A stretch of 64,000 bases of DNA from Climacium dendroides (GCA_950106755.1 OX467085.1:1674001-1738000), one strand, 5' to 3'; counted from the stretch's first letter, positions 23,746-37,209 are shown. Numbers and translations are program-made. The notes: generated by a model not told the origin, from the letters alone.

Positions 23746-25504
23746 ACTCTAAAAATCATGTCGTATTTAATAGAAACCAAACCAATAAATTATAGGCTTT
23801 TGACGTGGAAGCATGTCCGAAATCATAACACACAAGTTGCAAATCTTCGAAATAGTTAGGATTCATGGAAAAATGAAGTTTAAGAGAACCCTATTGCTTC
23901 CCCACACTTTTTCAATCGAAATGGGTGTTGAAAATAATCAGAGTCTAAAAATCATGTTGTATTTAATAGATACCAAACCAATAAATTATAGGCTTTTGAC
24001 GTGGAAGCATGTCCGAAATCATAACACACAAGTTGCAAATCTTCGAAATAGTTAGGATTCATGGAAAAATGAAGTTTAAGAGAACCCTATTGCTTCCTCA
24101 CACTTTTTCAATCGAAATGGGTGTTAAAAAAATCAGACTCTAAAAATCATGTCGTATTTAATAGAAACCAAACCAATAAATTATAGGCTTTTGACGTGGA
24201 AGCATGTCCGAAATCATAACACACAAGTTGCAAATCGTCGAAATAGTTAGGATTCATGGAAAAATGAAGTTTAAGAGAACCCTATTGCTTCCCCACACTT
24301 TTTCAATCGAAATGGGTGTTGAAAATAATCAGAGTCTAAAAATCATGTTGTATTTAATAGATACCAAACCAATAAATTATGAGCTTTTGACGTGGAAGCA
24401 TGTCCGAAATTATAACACAGAAGTTGCAAATCTTCGAAATAGTTAGGATTCATGGAAAAATGAAGTTTAAGAGAACCCTATTGCTTCCCCACACTTTTTC
24501 AATCGAAATGGGTGTTAAAAAAATCAGACTCTAAAAATCATGTCGTATTTAATAGAAACCAAACCAATAAATTATAGGCTTTTGACGTGGAAGCATGTCC
24601 GAAATCATAACACACAAGTTGCAAATCGTCGAAATAGTTAGGATTCATGGAAAAATGAAGTTTAAGAGAACCCTATTGCTTCCCCACACTTTTTCAATCG
24701 AAATGGGTGTTAAAAATAATCAGAGTCTAAAAATCATGTTGTATTTAATAGATACCAAACCAATAAATTATAGGCTTTTGACGTGGAAGCATGTCCGAAA
24801 TTATAACACACAAGTTGCAAATCTTCGAAATAGTTAGGATTCATGGAAAAATGAAGTTTAAGAGAACCCTATTGCTTCCCCACACTTTTTCAATCGAAAT
24901 GGGTGTTGAAAATAATCAGAGTCTAAAAATCATGTTGTATTTAATAGATACCAAACCAATAAATTATAGGCTTTTGACGTGGAAGCATGTCCGAAATTAT
25001 AACACAGAAGTTGCAAATCTTCGAAATAGTTAGGATTCATGGAAAAATGAAGTTTAAGAGAACCCTATTGCTTCCCCACACTTTTTCAATCGAAATGGGT
25101 GTTAAAAAAATCAGACTCTAAAAATCATGTCGTATTTAATAGAAACCAAACCAATAAATTATAGGCTTTTGACGTGGAAGCATGTCCGAAATCATAACAC
25201 ACAAGTTGCAAATCGTCGAAATAGTTAGGATTCATGGAAAAATGAAGTTTAAGAGAACCCTATTGCTTCCCCACACTTTTTCAATCGAAATGGGTGTTAA
25301 AAATAATCAGAGTCTAAAAATCATGTTGTATTTAATAGATACCAAACCAATAAATTATAGGCTTTTGACGTGGAAGCATGTCCGAAATCATAACACACAA
25401 GTTGCAAATCGTCGAAATAGTTAGGATTCATGGAAAAATGAAGTTTAAGAGAACCCTATTGCTTCCCCTACTTTTTCAATCGAAATGGGTGTTAAAAAAA
25501 TCAG
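23746..25504 (+). repeat. Dimeric zone, 391-bp repeats (196+195)
   Basis: 196-bp copies start at 23746, 24137, 24528, 24724 and 25115, so most spacings are 391 bp, two monomers, each pair being a gagtc 196-bp copy followed by a 195-bp tcag/tgtcgta copy. At 24528 and 24724 two 196-bp copies are adjacent. The private swap gagctttt for aggctttt sits at 24381. This is the only strongly dimeric part of the window and lies exactly between the long family B units and the trimer and tetramer modules of family C. Confidence 0.82.
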
Positions 25505-27261
25505 ACTCTAAAAATCATACTGTATTTAATAGAAACCAAACCAATAAATTATAGGCTTTTGACGTGGAAGCATGTCCGAAATTATAACACACAAGTTGCA
25601 AATCGTCGAAATAGTTCGGATTCATGGAAAAATGAAGTTTAACAAAACCCTATTGCTTCCCCACACTTTTTCAATCGAAATGGGTGTTAAAAATAATCAG
25701 AGTCTAAAAATCATGTTGTATTTAACAGATACCAAACCAATAAATTATAGGCTTTTGACGTGGAAGCATGTCCGAAATGATAACACACAAGTTGCAAATC
25801 TTCAAAATAGTTAGGATTCATGGAAAAATGAAGTTTAAGAGAACCCTATTGCTTCCCCACACTTTTTCAATCGAAATGGGTGTTAAAAAAATTAGACTCT
25901 AAAAATCATGTCGTATTTAATAGAAACCAAACCAATAAATTATAGGCTTTTGACGTGGAAGCATGTCCGAAATCATAACACACAAGTTGCAAATCTTCGA
26001 AATAGTTAGGATTCATGGAAAAATGAAGTTTAAGAGAACCCTATTGCTTCCCCACACTTTTTCAATCGAAATGGGTGTTAAAAAAATCAGACTCTAAAAA
26101 TCATGCTGTATTTAATAGAAACCAAACCAATAAATTATAGGCTTTTGACGTGGAAGCATGTCCGAAATCATAACACACAAGTTGCCAATCTTCGAAATAG
26201 TTAGGATTCATGGAAAAATGAAGTTTAAGAGAACCCTATTGCTTCCCCACACTTTTTCAATCGAAATGGGTGTTAAAAATAATCAGAGTCTAAAAATCAT
26301 GTTGTATTTAATAGATACCAAACCAATAAATTATAGGCTTTTGACGTGGAAGCATGTCCGAAATTATAACACACAAGTTGCAAATCTTCGAAATAGTTAG
26401 GATTCATGGAAAAATGAAGTTTAAGAGAACCCTATTGCTTCCCCACACTTTTTCAATCGAAATGGGTGTTAAAAATATTAGACTCTAAAAATCATGTCGT
26501 ATTTAATAGAAACCAAACCAATAAATTATAGGCTTTTGACGTGGAAGCATGTCCGAAATCATAACACACAAGTTGCAAATCTTCGAAATAGTTAGGATTT
26601 ATGGAAAAATGAAGTTTAAGAGAACCCTATTGCTTCCCCTACTTTTTCAATCGAAATGGGTGTTAAAAAAATCAGACTCTAAAAATCATGCTGTATTTAA
26701 TAGAAACCAAACCAATAAATTATAGGCTTTTGACGTGGAAGCATGTCCGAAATTATAACACACAAGTTGCAAATCGTCGAAATAGTTAGGATTCATGGAA
26801 AAATGAAGTTTAAGAGAACCCTATTGCTTCCCCACACTTTTTCAATCGAAATGGGTGTTAAAAATACTCAGAGTCTAAAAATCATGTTGTATTTAATAGA
26901 TACCAAACCAATAAATTATAGGCTTTTGACGTGGAAGCATGTCCGAAATTATAACACACAAGTTGCAAATCTTCGAAATAGTTAGGATTCATGGAAAAAT
27001 GAAGTTTAAGAGAACCCTATTGCTTCCCCACACTTTTCCAATCGAAATGGGTGTTAAAAAAATTAGACTCTAAAAATCATGTCGTATTTAATAGAAACCA
27101 AACCAATAAATTATAGGCTTTTGACGTGGAAGCATGTCCGAAATCATAACACACAAGTTGCAAATCGTCGAAATAGTTAGGATTCATGGAAAAATGAAGT
27201 TTAAGAGAACCCTATTGCTTCCCCACACTTTTTCAATCGAAATGGGTGTTAAAAAAATCAG
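25505..27261 (+). repeat. Trimeric zone, three 585-586-bp units
   Basis: 196-bp copies start at 25505, 26091 and 26676, with the next at 27262 (spacings 586, 585, 586). The order is 196, then ttag/tgtcgta, then tcag/ctgta, the module that dominates the rest of the window. The first unit has many private changes: gttcggattc (25616), tttaacagatacc (25724), tcttcaaaatag (25804, loss of a CpG) and the first tttaacaaaaccc (25640). Also private are gttgccaatc (26183) and aaaaatattag (26471). Confidence 0.82.
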
Positions 27262-28627
27262 ACTCTAAAAATCATGCTGTATTTAATAGAAACCAAACCA
27301 ATAAATTATAGGCTTTTGACGTGGAAGCATGTCCGAAATCATAACACACAAGTTGCAAATATTCGAAATAGTTAGGATTCATGGAAAAATGAAGTTTAAG
27401 AGAACCCTATTGCTTCCCCACACTTTTCCAATCGAAATGGGTGTTAAAAATAATCAGAGTCTAAAAATCATGTTGTATTTAATAGATACCAAACCAATAA
27501 ATTATAGGCTTTTGACGTGGAAGCATGTCCGAAATGATAACACACAAGTTGCAAATCTTCGAAATAGTTAGGATTCATGGAAAAATGAAGTTTAAGAGAA
27601 CCCTATTGCTTCCCCACACTTTTTCAATCGAAATGGGTGTTAAAAAAATTAGAGTCTAAAAATCATGTCGTATTTAATAGAAACCAAACCAATAAATTAT
27701 AGGCTTTTGACGTGGAAGCATGTCCGAAATCATAACACACAAGTTGCAAATCTTCGAAATAGTTAGGATTCATGGAAAAATGAAGTTTAAGAGAACCCTA
27801 TTGCTTCCCCACACTTTTTCAATCGAAATGGGTGTTAAAAAAATCAGACTCTAAAAATCATGCTGTATTTAATAGAAACCAAACCAATAAATTATAGGCT
27901 TTTGACGTGGAAGCATGTCCGAAATCATAACACACAAGTTGCAAATATTCGAAATAGTTAGGATTCATGGAAAAATGAAGTTTAAGAGAACCCTATTGCT
28001 TCCCCACACTTTTCCAATCGAAATGGGTGTTAAAAATAATCAGAGTCTAAAAATCATGTTGTATTTAATAGATACCAAACCAATAAATTATAGGCTTTTG
28101 ACGTGGAAGCATGTCCGAAATGATAACACACAAGTTGCAAATCTTCGAAATAGTTAGGATTCATGGAAAAATGAAGTTTAAGAGAACCCTATTGCTTCCC
28201 CACACTTTTTCAATCGAAATGGGTGTTAAAAAAATTAGAGTCTAAAAATCATGTCGTATTTAATAGAAACCAAACCAATAAATTATAGGCTTTTGACGTG
28301 GAAGCATGTCCGAAATCATAACACACAAGTTGCAAATCTTCGAAATAGTTAGGATTCATGGAAAAATGAAGTTTAAGAGAACCCTATTGCTTCCCCACAC
28401 TTTTTCAATCGAAATGGGTGTTAAAAAAATCAGACTCTAAAAATCATGCTGTATTTAATAGAAACCAAACCAATAAATTATAGGCTTTTGACGTGGAAGC
28501 ATGTCCGAAATCATAACACACAAGTTGCAAATATTCGAAATAGTTAGGATTCATGGAAAAATGAAGTTTAAGAGAACCCTATTGCTTCCCCACACTTTTT
28601 CAATTGAAATGGGTGTTGAAGAATGAG
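27262..28627 (+). repeat. HOR family C, first trimer and tetramer modules (586 + 780 bp)
   Basis: A 586-bp trimer starting at 27262 is followed by a 780-bp tetramer starting at 27848. The tetramer is the trimer plus one 194-bp gaagaatgag copy. Here the attcg variant (aaatattcg, 27359) and cttttccaatcg (27423) first become regular. Together with the trimer that starts at 28628 they make a 10-monomer period of 1952 bp, since the 27262, 27848 and 28628 starts recur at 29214, 29800 and 30580. Confidence 0.83.
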
Positions 28628-31600
28628 ACTCTAAAAATCATGTTGTATTTAATAGATACCAAACCAATAAATTATAGGCTTTTGACGTGGAAGCATGTCC
28701 GAAATCATAACACACAAGTTGCAAATCTTCGAAATAGTTAGGATTCATGGAAAAATGAAGTTTAAGAGAACCCTATTGCTTCCCCACACTTTTTCAATCG
28801 AAATGGGTGTTAAAAATACTCAGAGTCTAAAAATCATGTTGTATTTAATAGATACCAAACCAATAAATTATAGGCTTTTGACGTGGAAGCATGTCCGAAA
28901 TTATAACACACAAGTTGCAAATCTTCGAAATAGTTAGGATTCATGGAAAAATGAAGTTTAAGAGAACCCTATTGCTTCCCCACACTTTTTCAATCGAAAT
29001 GGGTGTTAAAAAAATTAGACTCTAAAAATCATGTCGTATTTAATAGAAACCAAACCAATAAATTATAGGCTTTTGACGTGGAAGCATGTCCGAAATCATA
29101 ACACACAAGTTGCAAATCGTCGAAATAGTTAGGATTCATGGAAAAATGAAGTTTAAGAGAACCCTATTGCTTCCCCACACTTTTTCAATCGAAATGGGTG
29201 TTAAAAAAATCAGACTCTAAAAATCATGCTGTATTTAATAGAAACCAAACCAATAAATTATAGGCTTTTGACGTGGAAGCATGTCCGAAATCATAACACA
29301 CAAGTTGCAAATATTCGAAATAGTTAGGATTCATGGAAAAATGAAGTTTAAGAGAACCCTATTGCTTCCCCACACTTTTCCAATCGAAATGGGTGTTAAA
29401 AATAATCAGAGTCTAAAAATCATGTTGTATTTAATAGATACCAAACCAATAAATTATAGGCTTTTGACGTGGAAGCATGTCCGAAATGATAACACACAAG
29501 TTGCAAATCTTCGAAATAGTTAGGATTCATGGAAAAATGAAGTTTAAGAGAACCCTATTGCTTCCCCACACTTTTTCAATCGAAATGGGTGTTAAAAAAA
29601 TTAGAGTCTAAAAATCATGTCGTATTTAATAGAAACCAAACCAATAAATTATAGGCTTTTGACGTGGAAGCATGTCCGAAATCATAACACACAAGTTGCA
29701 AATCTTCGAAATAGTTAGGATTCATGGAAAAATGAAGTTTAAGAGAACCCTATTGCTTCCCCACACTTTTTCAATCGAAATGGGTGTTAAAAAAATCAGA
29801 CTCTAAAAATCATGCTGTATTTAATAGAAACCAAACCAATAAATTATAGGCTTTTGACGTGGAAGCATGTCCGAAATCATAACACACAAGTTGCAAATAT
29901 TCGAAATAGTTAGGATTCATGGAAAAATGAAGTTTAAGAGAACCCTATTGCTTCCCCACACTTTTCCAATCGAAATGGGTGTTAAAAATAATCAGAGTCT
30001 AAAAATCATGTTGTATTTAATAGATACCAAACCAATAAATTATAGGCTTTTGACGTGGAAGCATGTCCGAAATGATAACACACAAGTTGCAAATCTTCGA
30101 AATAGTTAGGATTCATGGAAAAATGAAGTTTAAGAGAACCCTATTGCTTCCCCACACTTTTTCAATCGAAATGGGTGTTAAAAAAATTAGAGTCTAAAAA
30201 TCATGTCGTATTTAATAGAAACCAAACCAATAAATTATAGGCTTTTGACGTGGAAGCATGTCCGAAATCATAACACACAAGTTGCAAATCTTCGAAATAG
30301 TTAGGATTCATGGAAAAATGAAGTTTAAGAGAACCCTATTGCTTCCCCACACTTTTTCAATCGAAATGGGTGTTAAAAAAATCAGACTCTAAAAATCATG
30401 CTGTATTTAATAGAAACCAAACCAATAAATTATAGGCTTTTGACGTGGAAGCATGTCCGAAATCATAACACACAAGTTGCAAATATTCGAAATAGTTAGG
30501 ATTCATGGAAAAATGAAGTTTAAGAGAACCCTATTGCTTCCCCACACTTTTTCAATTGAAATGGGTGTTGAAGAATGAGACTCTAAAAATCATGTTGTAT
30601 TTAATAGATACCAAACCAATAAATTATAGGCTTTTGACGTGGAAGCATGTCCGAAATCATAACACACAAGTTGCAAATCTTCGAAATAGTTAGGATTCAT
30701 GGAAAAATGAAGTTTAAGAGAACCCTATTGCTTCCCCACACTTTTTCAATCGAAATGGGTGTTAAAAATAATCAGAGTCTAAAAATCATGTTGTATTTAA
30801 TAGATACCAAACCAATAAATTATAGGCTTTTGACGTGGAAGCATGTCCGAAATTATAACACACAAGTTGCAAATCTTCGAAATAGTTAGGATTCATCGAA
30901 AAATGAAGTTTAAGAGAACCCTATTGCTTCCCCACACTTTTTCAATCGAAATGGGTGTTAAAAAAATTAGAGTCTAAAAATCATGTCGTATTTAATAGAA
31001 ACCAAACCAATAAATTATAGGCTTTTGACGTGGAAGCATGTCCGAAATCATAACACACAAGTTGCAAATCTTCGAAATAGTTAGGATTCATGGAAAAATG
31101 AAGTTTAAGAGAACCCTATTGCTTCCCCTACTTTTTCAATCGAAATGGGTGTTAAAAAAATCAGACTCTAAAATCATGCTGTATTTAATAGAAACCAAAC
31201 CAATAAATTATAGGCTTTTGACGTGGAAGCATGTCCGAAATTATAACACACAAGTTGCAAATCGTCGAAATAGTTAGGATTCATGGAAAAATGAAGTTTA
31301 ACAAAACCCTATTGCTTCCCCACACTTTTTCAATCGAAATGGGTGTTAAAAATAATCAGAGTCTAAAAATCATGTTGTATTTAATAGATACCAAACCAAT
31401 AAATTATAGGCTTTTGACGTGGAAGCATGTCCGAAATTATAACACACAAGTTGCAAATCTTCGAAATAGTTAGGATTCATGGAAAAATGAAGTTTAAGAG
31501 AACCCTATTGCTTCCCCTACTTTTTCAATCGAAATGGGTGTTAAAAAAATCAGACTCTAAAATCATGCTGTATTTAATAGAAACCAAACCAATAAATTAT

Positions 31601-32916
31601 AGGCTTTTGACGTGGAAGCATGTCCGAAATTATAACACACAAGTTGCAAATCGTCGAAATAGTTAGGATTCATGGAAAAATGAAGTTTAAGAGAACCCTA
31701 TTGCTTCCCCACACTTTTTCAATCGAAATGGGTGTTAAAAAAATTAGAGTCTAAAAATCATGTCGTATTTAATAGAAACCAAACCAATAAATTATAGGCT
31801 TTTGACGTGGAAGCATGTCCGAAATCATAACACACAAGTTGCAAATCTTCGAAATAGTTAGGATTCATGGAAAAATGAAGTTTAAGAGAACCCTATTGCT
31901 TCCCCTACTTTTTCAATCGAAATGGGTGTTAAAAAAATCAGACTCTAAAATCATGCTGTATTTAATAGAAACCAAACCAATAAATTATAGGCTTTTGACG
32001 TGGAAGCATGTCCGAAATTATAACACACAAGTTGCAAATCGTCGAAATAGTTAGGATTCATGGAAAAATGAAGTTTAACAAAACCCTATTGCTTCCCCAC
32101 ACTTTTTCAATCGAAATGGGTGTTAAAAATAATCAGAGTCTAAAAATCATGTTGTATTTAATAGATACCAAACCAATAAATTATAGGCTTTTGACGTGGA
32201 AGCATGTCCGAAATTATAACACACAAGTTGCAAATCTTCGAAATAGTTAGGATTCATGGAAAAATGAAGTTTAAGAGAACCCTATTGCTTCCCCACACTT
32301 TTTCAATCGAAATGGGTGTTAAAAAAATTAGACTCTAAAAATCATGTCGTATTTAATAGAAACCAAACCAATAAATTATAGGCTTTTGACGTGGAAGCAT
32401 GTCCGAAATCATAACACACAAGTTGCAAATCGTCGAAATAGTTAGGATTCATGGAAAAATGAAGTTTAAGAGAACCCTATTGCTTCCCCACACTTTTTCA
32501 ATCGAAATGGGTGTTAAAAATAATCAGAGTCTAAAAATCATGTTGTATTTAATAGATACCAAACCAATAAATTATAGGCTTTTGACGTGGAAGCATGTCC
32601 GAAATTATAACACACAAGTTGCAAATCTTCGAAATAGTTAGGATTCATGGAAAAATGAAGTTTAAGAGAACCCTATTGCTTCCCCACACTTTTTCAATCG
32701 AAATGGGTGTTAAAAAAATCAGACTCTAAAAATCATGCTGTATTTAATAGAAACCAAACCAATAAATTATAGGCTTTTGACGTGGAAGCATGTCCGAAAT
32801 CATAACACACAAGTTGCAAATATTCGAAATAGTTAGGATTCATGGAAAAATGAAGTTTAAGAGAACCCTATTGCTTCCCCACACTTTTTCAATTGAAATG
32901 GGTGTTGAAGAATGAG
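28628..32916 (+). repeat. Family C long repeat, copy 1 (22 monomers, 4289 bp)
   Basis: 196-bp or 193-bp copies here at 28628, 29214, 29800, 30580, 30971 and 31164 recur exactly 4289 bases later at 32917, 33503, 34089, 34869, 35260 and 35453. Rare variants travel with them, for example attcatcgaaa at 30891 and 35180. Copy 1 is longer than copy 2 because it holds an extra 777-bp, 4-monomer insertion. After the insertion the offset to copy 2 drops to 3512. By eye the shared parts are nearly identical. Confidence 0.84.
31164..31940 (+). repeat. Local 777-bp (4-monomer) tandem duplication with 193-bp monomers
   Basis: Between the 196-bp copies starting at 31164 and 31941 the array gains four monomers that copy 2 lacks. 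The short copies carry two single-base losses, cccctac for ccccacac and ctctaaaatc for ctctaaaaatc, giving 193 bp. Such copies start at 30971, 31360 and 31748, and in copy 2 only at 35260. The neighbouring 196-bp copies carry tttaacaaaaccc. The pattern fits slippage or unequal exchange inside one HOR copy after the 4289-bp duplication. Confidence 0.8.
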
Positions 32917-35900
32917 ACTCTAAAAATCATGTTGTATTTAATAGATACCAAACCAATAAATTATAGGCTTTTGACGTGGAAGCATGTCCGAAATCATAAC
33001 ACACAAGTTGCAAATCTTCGAAATAGTTAGGATTCATGGAAAAATGAAGTTTAAGAGAACCCTATTGCTTCCCCACACTTTTTCAATCGAAATGGGTGTT
33101 AAAAATACTCAGAGTCTAAAAATCATGTTGTATTTAATAGATACCAAACCAATAAATTATAGGCTTTTGACGTGGAAGCATGTCCGAAATTATAACACAC
33201 AAGTTGCAAATCTTCGAAATAGTTAGGATTCATGGAAAAATGAAGTTTAAGAGAACCCTATTGCTTCCCCACACTTTTTCAATCGAAATGGGTGTTAAAA
33301 AAATTAGACTCTAAAAATCATGTCGTATTTAATAGAAACCAAACCAATAAATTATAGGCTTTTGACGTGGAAGCATGTCCGAAATCATAACACACAAGTT
33401 GCAAATCGTCGAAATAGTTAGGATTCATGGAAAAATGAAGTTTAAGAGAACCCTATTGCTTCCCCACACTTTTTCAATCGAAATGGGTGTTAAAAAAATC
33501 AGACTCTAAAAATCATGCTGTATTTAATAGAAACCAAACCAATAAATTATAGGCTTTTGACGTGGAAGCATGTCCGAAATCATAACACACAAGTTGCAAA
33601 TATTCGAAATAGTTAGGATTCATGGAAAAATGAAGTTTAAGAGAACCCTATTGCTTCCCCACACTTTTCCAATCGAAATGGGTGTTAAAAATAATCAGAG
33701 TCTAAAAATCATGTTGTATTTAATAGATACCAAACCAATAAATTATAGGCTTTTGACGTGGAAGCATGTCCGAAATGATAACACACAAGTTGCAAATCTT
33801 CGAAATAGTTAGGATTCATGGAAAAATGAAGTTTAAGAGAACCCTATTGCTTCCCCACACTTTTTCAATCGAAATGGGTGTTAAAAAAATTAGAGTCTAA
33901 AAATCATGTCGTATTTAATAGAAACCAAACCAATAAATTATAGGCTTTTGACGTGGAAGCATGTCCGAAATCATAACACACAAGTTGCAAATCTTCGAAA
34001 TAGTTAGGATTCATGGAAAAATGAAGTTTAAGAGAACCCTATTGCTTCCCCACACTTTTTCAATCGAAATGGGTGTTAAAAAAATCAGACTCTAAAAATC
34101 ATGCTGTATTTAATAGAAACCAAACCAATAAATTATAGGCTTTTGACGTGGAAGCATGTCCGAAATCATAACACACAAGTTGCAAATATTCGAAATAGTT
34201 AGGATTCATGGAAAAATGAAGTTTAAGAGAACCCTATTGCTTCCCCACACTTTTCCAATCGAAATGGGTGTTAAAAATAATCAGAGTCTAAAAATCATGT
34301 TGTATTTAATAGATACCAAACCAATAAATTATAGGCTTTTGACGTGGAAGCATGTCCGAAATGATAACACACAAGTTGCAAATCTTCGAAATAGTTAGGA
34401 TTCATGGAAAAATGAAGTTTAAGAGAACCCTATTGCTTCCCCACACTTTTTCAATCGAAATGGGTGTTAAAAAAATTAGAGTCTAAAAATCATGTCGTAT
34501 TTAATAGAAACCAAACCAATAAACTATAGGCTTTTGACGTGGAAGCATGTCCGAAATCATAACACACAAGTTGCAAATCTTCGAAATAGTTAGGATTCAT
34601 GGAAAAATGAAGTTTAAGAGAACCCTATTGCTTCCCCACACTTTTTCAATCGAAATGGGTGTTAAAAAAATCAGACTCTAAAAATCATGCTGTATTTAAT
34701 AGAAACCAAACCAATAAATTATAGGCTTTTGACGTGGAAGCATGTCCGAAATCATAACACACAAGTTGCAAATATTCGAAATAGTTAGGATTCATGGAAA
34801 AATGAAGTTTAAGAGAACCCTATTGCTTCCCCACACTTTTTCAATTGAAATGGGTGTTGAAGAATGAGACTCTAAAAATCATGTTGTATTTAATAGATAC
34901 CAAACCAATAAATTATAGGCTTTTGACGTGGAAGCATGTCCGAAATCATAACACACAAGTTGCAAATCTTCGAAATAGTTAGGATTCATGGAAAAATGAA
35001 GTTTAAGAGAACCCTATTGCTTCCCCACACTTTTTCAATCGAAATGGGTGTTAAAAATAATCAGAGTCTAAAAATCATGTTGTATTTAATAGATACCAAA
35101 CCAATAAATTATAGGCTTTTGACGTGGAAGCATGTCCGAAATTATAACACACAAGTTGCAAATCTTCGAAATAGTTAGGATTCATCGAAAAATGAAGTTT
35201 AAGAGAACCCTATTGCTTCCCCACACTTTTTCAATCGAAATGGGTGTTAAAAAAATTAGAGTCTAAAAATCATGTCGTATTTAATAGAAACCAAACCAAT
35301 AAATTATAGGCTTTTGACGTGGAAGCATGTCCGAAATCATAACACACAAGTTGCAAATCTTCGAAATAGTTAGGATTCATGGAAAAATGAAGTTTAAGAG
35401 AACCCTATTGCTTCCCCTACTTTTTCAATCGAAATGGGTGTTAAAAAAATCAGACTCTAAAATCATGCTGTATTTAATAGAAACCAAACCAATAAATTAT
35501 AGGCTTTTGACGTGGAAGCATGTCCGAAATTATAACACACAAGTTGCAAATCGTCGAAATAGTTAGGATTCATGGAAAAATGAAGTTTAACAAAACCCTA
35601 TTGCTTCCCCACACTTTTTCAATCGAAATGGGTGTTAAAAATAATCAGAGTCTAAAAATCATGTTGTATTTAATAGATACCAAACCAATAAATTATAGGC
35701 TTTTGACGTGGAAGCATGTCCGAAATTATAACACACAAGTTGCAAATCTTCGAAATAGTTAGGATTCATGGAAAAATGAAGTTTAAGAGAACCCTATTGC
35801 TTCCCCACACTTTTTCAATCGAAATGGGTGTTAAAAAAATTAGACTCTAAAAATCATGTCGTATTTAATAGAAACCAAACCAATAAATTATAGGCTTTTG

Positions 35901-36190
35901 ACGTGGAAGCATGTCCGAAATCATAACACACAAGTTGCAAATCGTCGAAATAGTTAGGATTCATGGAAAAATGAAGTTTAAGAGAACCCTATTGCTTCCC
36001 CACACTTTTTCAATCGAAATGGGTGTTAAAAATAATCAGAGTCTAAAAATCATGTTGTATTTAATAGATACCAAACCAATAAATTATAGGCTTTTGACGT
36101 GGAAGCATGTCCGAAATTATAACACACAAGTTGCAAATCTTCGAAATAGTTAGGATTCATGGAAAAATGAAGTTTAAGAGAACCCTATTG
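32917..36190 (+). repeat. Family C long repeat, copy 2 (without the 777-bp insertion)
   Basis: This block follows copy 1 at offsets 4289 (start) and 3512 (from 35453 on). The correspondence ends near 36190, where copy 1 continues with a tcag/ctgta monomer and copy 2 with a ttag/gagtc/tgtcgta monomer. A private change here is ccaataaactat (34523), absent from copy 1, so the copies have diverged slightly since duplication. Confidence 0.82.
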
Positions 36191-37209
36191 CTTCCCCACA
36201 CTTTTTCAATCGAAATGGGTGTTAAAAAAATTAGAGTCTAAAAATCATGTCGTATTTAATAGAAACCAAACCAATAAATTATAGGCTTTTGACGTGGAAG
36301 CATGTCCGAAATCATAACACACAAGTTGCAAATCGTCGAAATAGTTAGGATTCATGGAAAAATGAAGTTTAAGAGAACCCTATTGCTTCCCCACACTTTT
36401 TCAATCGAAATGGGTGTTAAAAAAATTAGACTCTAAAAATCATGTCGTATTTAATAGAAACCAAACCAATAAATTATAGGCTTTTGACGTGGAAGCATGT
36501 CCGAAATCATAACACACAAGTTGCAAATCGTCGAAATAGTTAGGATTCATGGAAAAATGAAGTTTAAGAGAACCCTATTGCTTCCCCACACTTTTTCAAT
36601 CGAAATGGGTTTTAAAAAAATCAGAGTCTAAAAATCATGCTGTATTTAATAGATACCAAACCAATAAATTATAGGCTTTTGACGTGGAAGCATGTCCGAA
36701 ATTATAACACACAAGTTGCAAATCTTCGAAATAGTTAGGATTCATGGAAAAATGAAGTTTAAGAGAACCCTATTGCTTCCCCACACTTTTTCAATCGAAA
36801 TGGGTGTTAAAAAAATTAGAGTCTAAAAATCATGTCGTATTTAATAGAAACCAAACCAATAAATTATAGGCTTTTGACGTGGAAGCATGTCCGAAATCAT
36901 AACACACAAGTTGCAAATCGTCGAAATAGTTAGGATTCATGGAAAAATGAAGTTTAAGAGAACCCTATTGCTTCCCCACACTTTTTCAATCGAAATGGGT
37001 GTTAAAAAAATTAGACTCTAAAAATCATGTCGTATTTAATAGAAACCAAACCAATAAATTATAGGCTTTTGACGTGGAAGCATGTCCGAAATCATAACAC
37101 ACAAGTTGCAAATCGTCGAAATAGTTAGGATTCATGGAAAAATGAAGTTTAAGAGAACCCTATTGCTTCCCCACACTTTTTCAATCGAAATGGGTGTTAA
37201 AAAAATCAG
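36191..37209 (+). repeat. Family C variant zone with 585-bp trimer and a chimeric monomer
   Basis: The ttagagtc junction at 36231 recurs at 36816, offset 585 (three 195-bp monomers). No 196-bp copy starts in the stretch 36040-37209. The monomer starting near 36620 is a mosaic: its junction is the 195-type tcag with a private gggttttaa (36608), but it carries gagtc and gatacc typical of 196-bp copies and ctgta typical of the tcag class. Confidence 0.78.
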
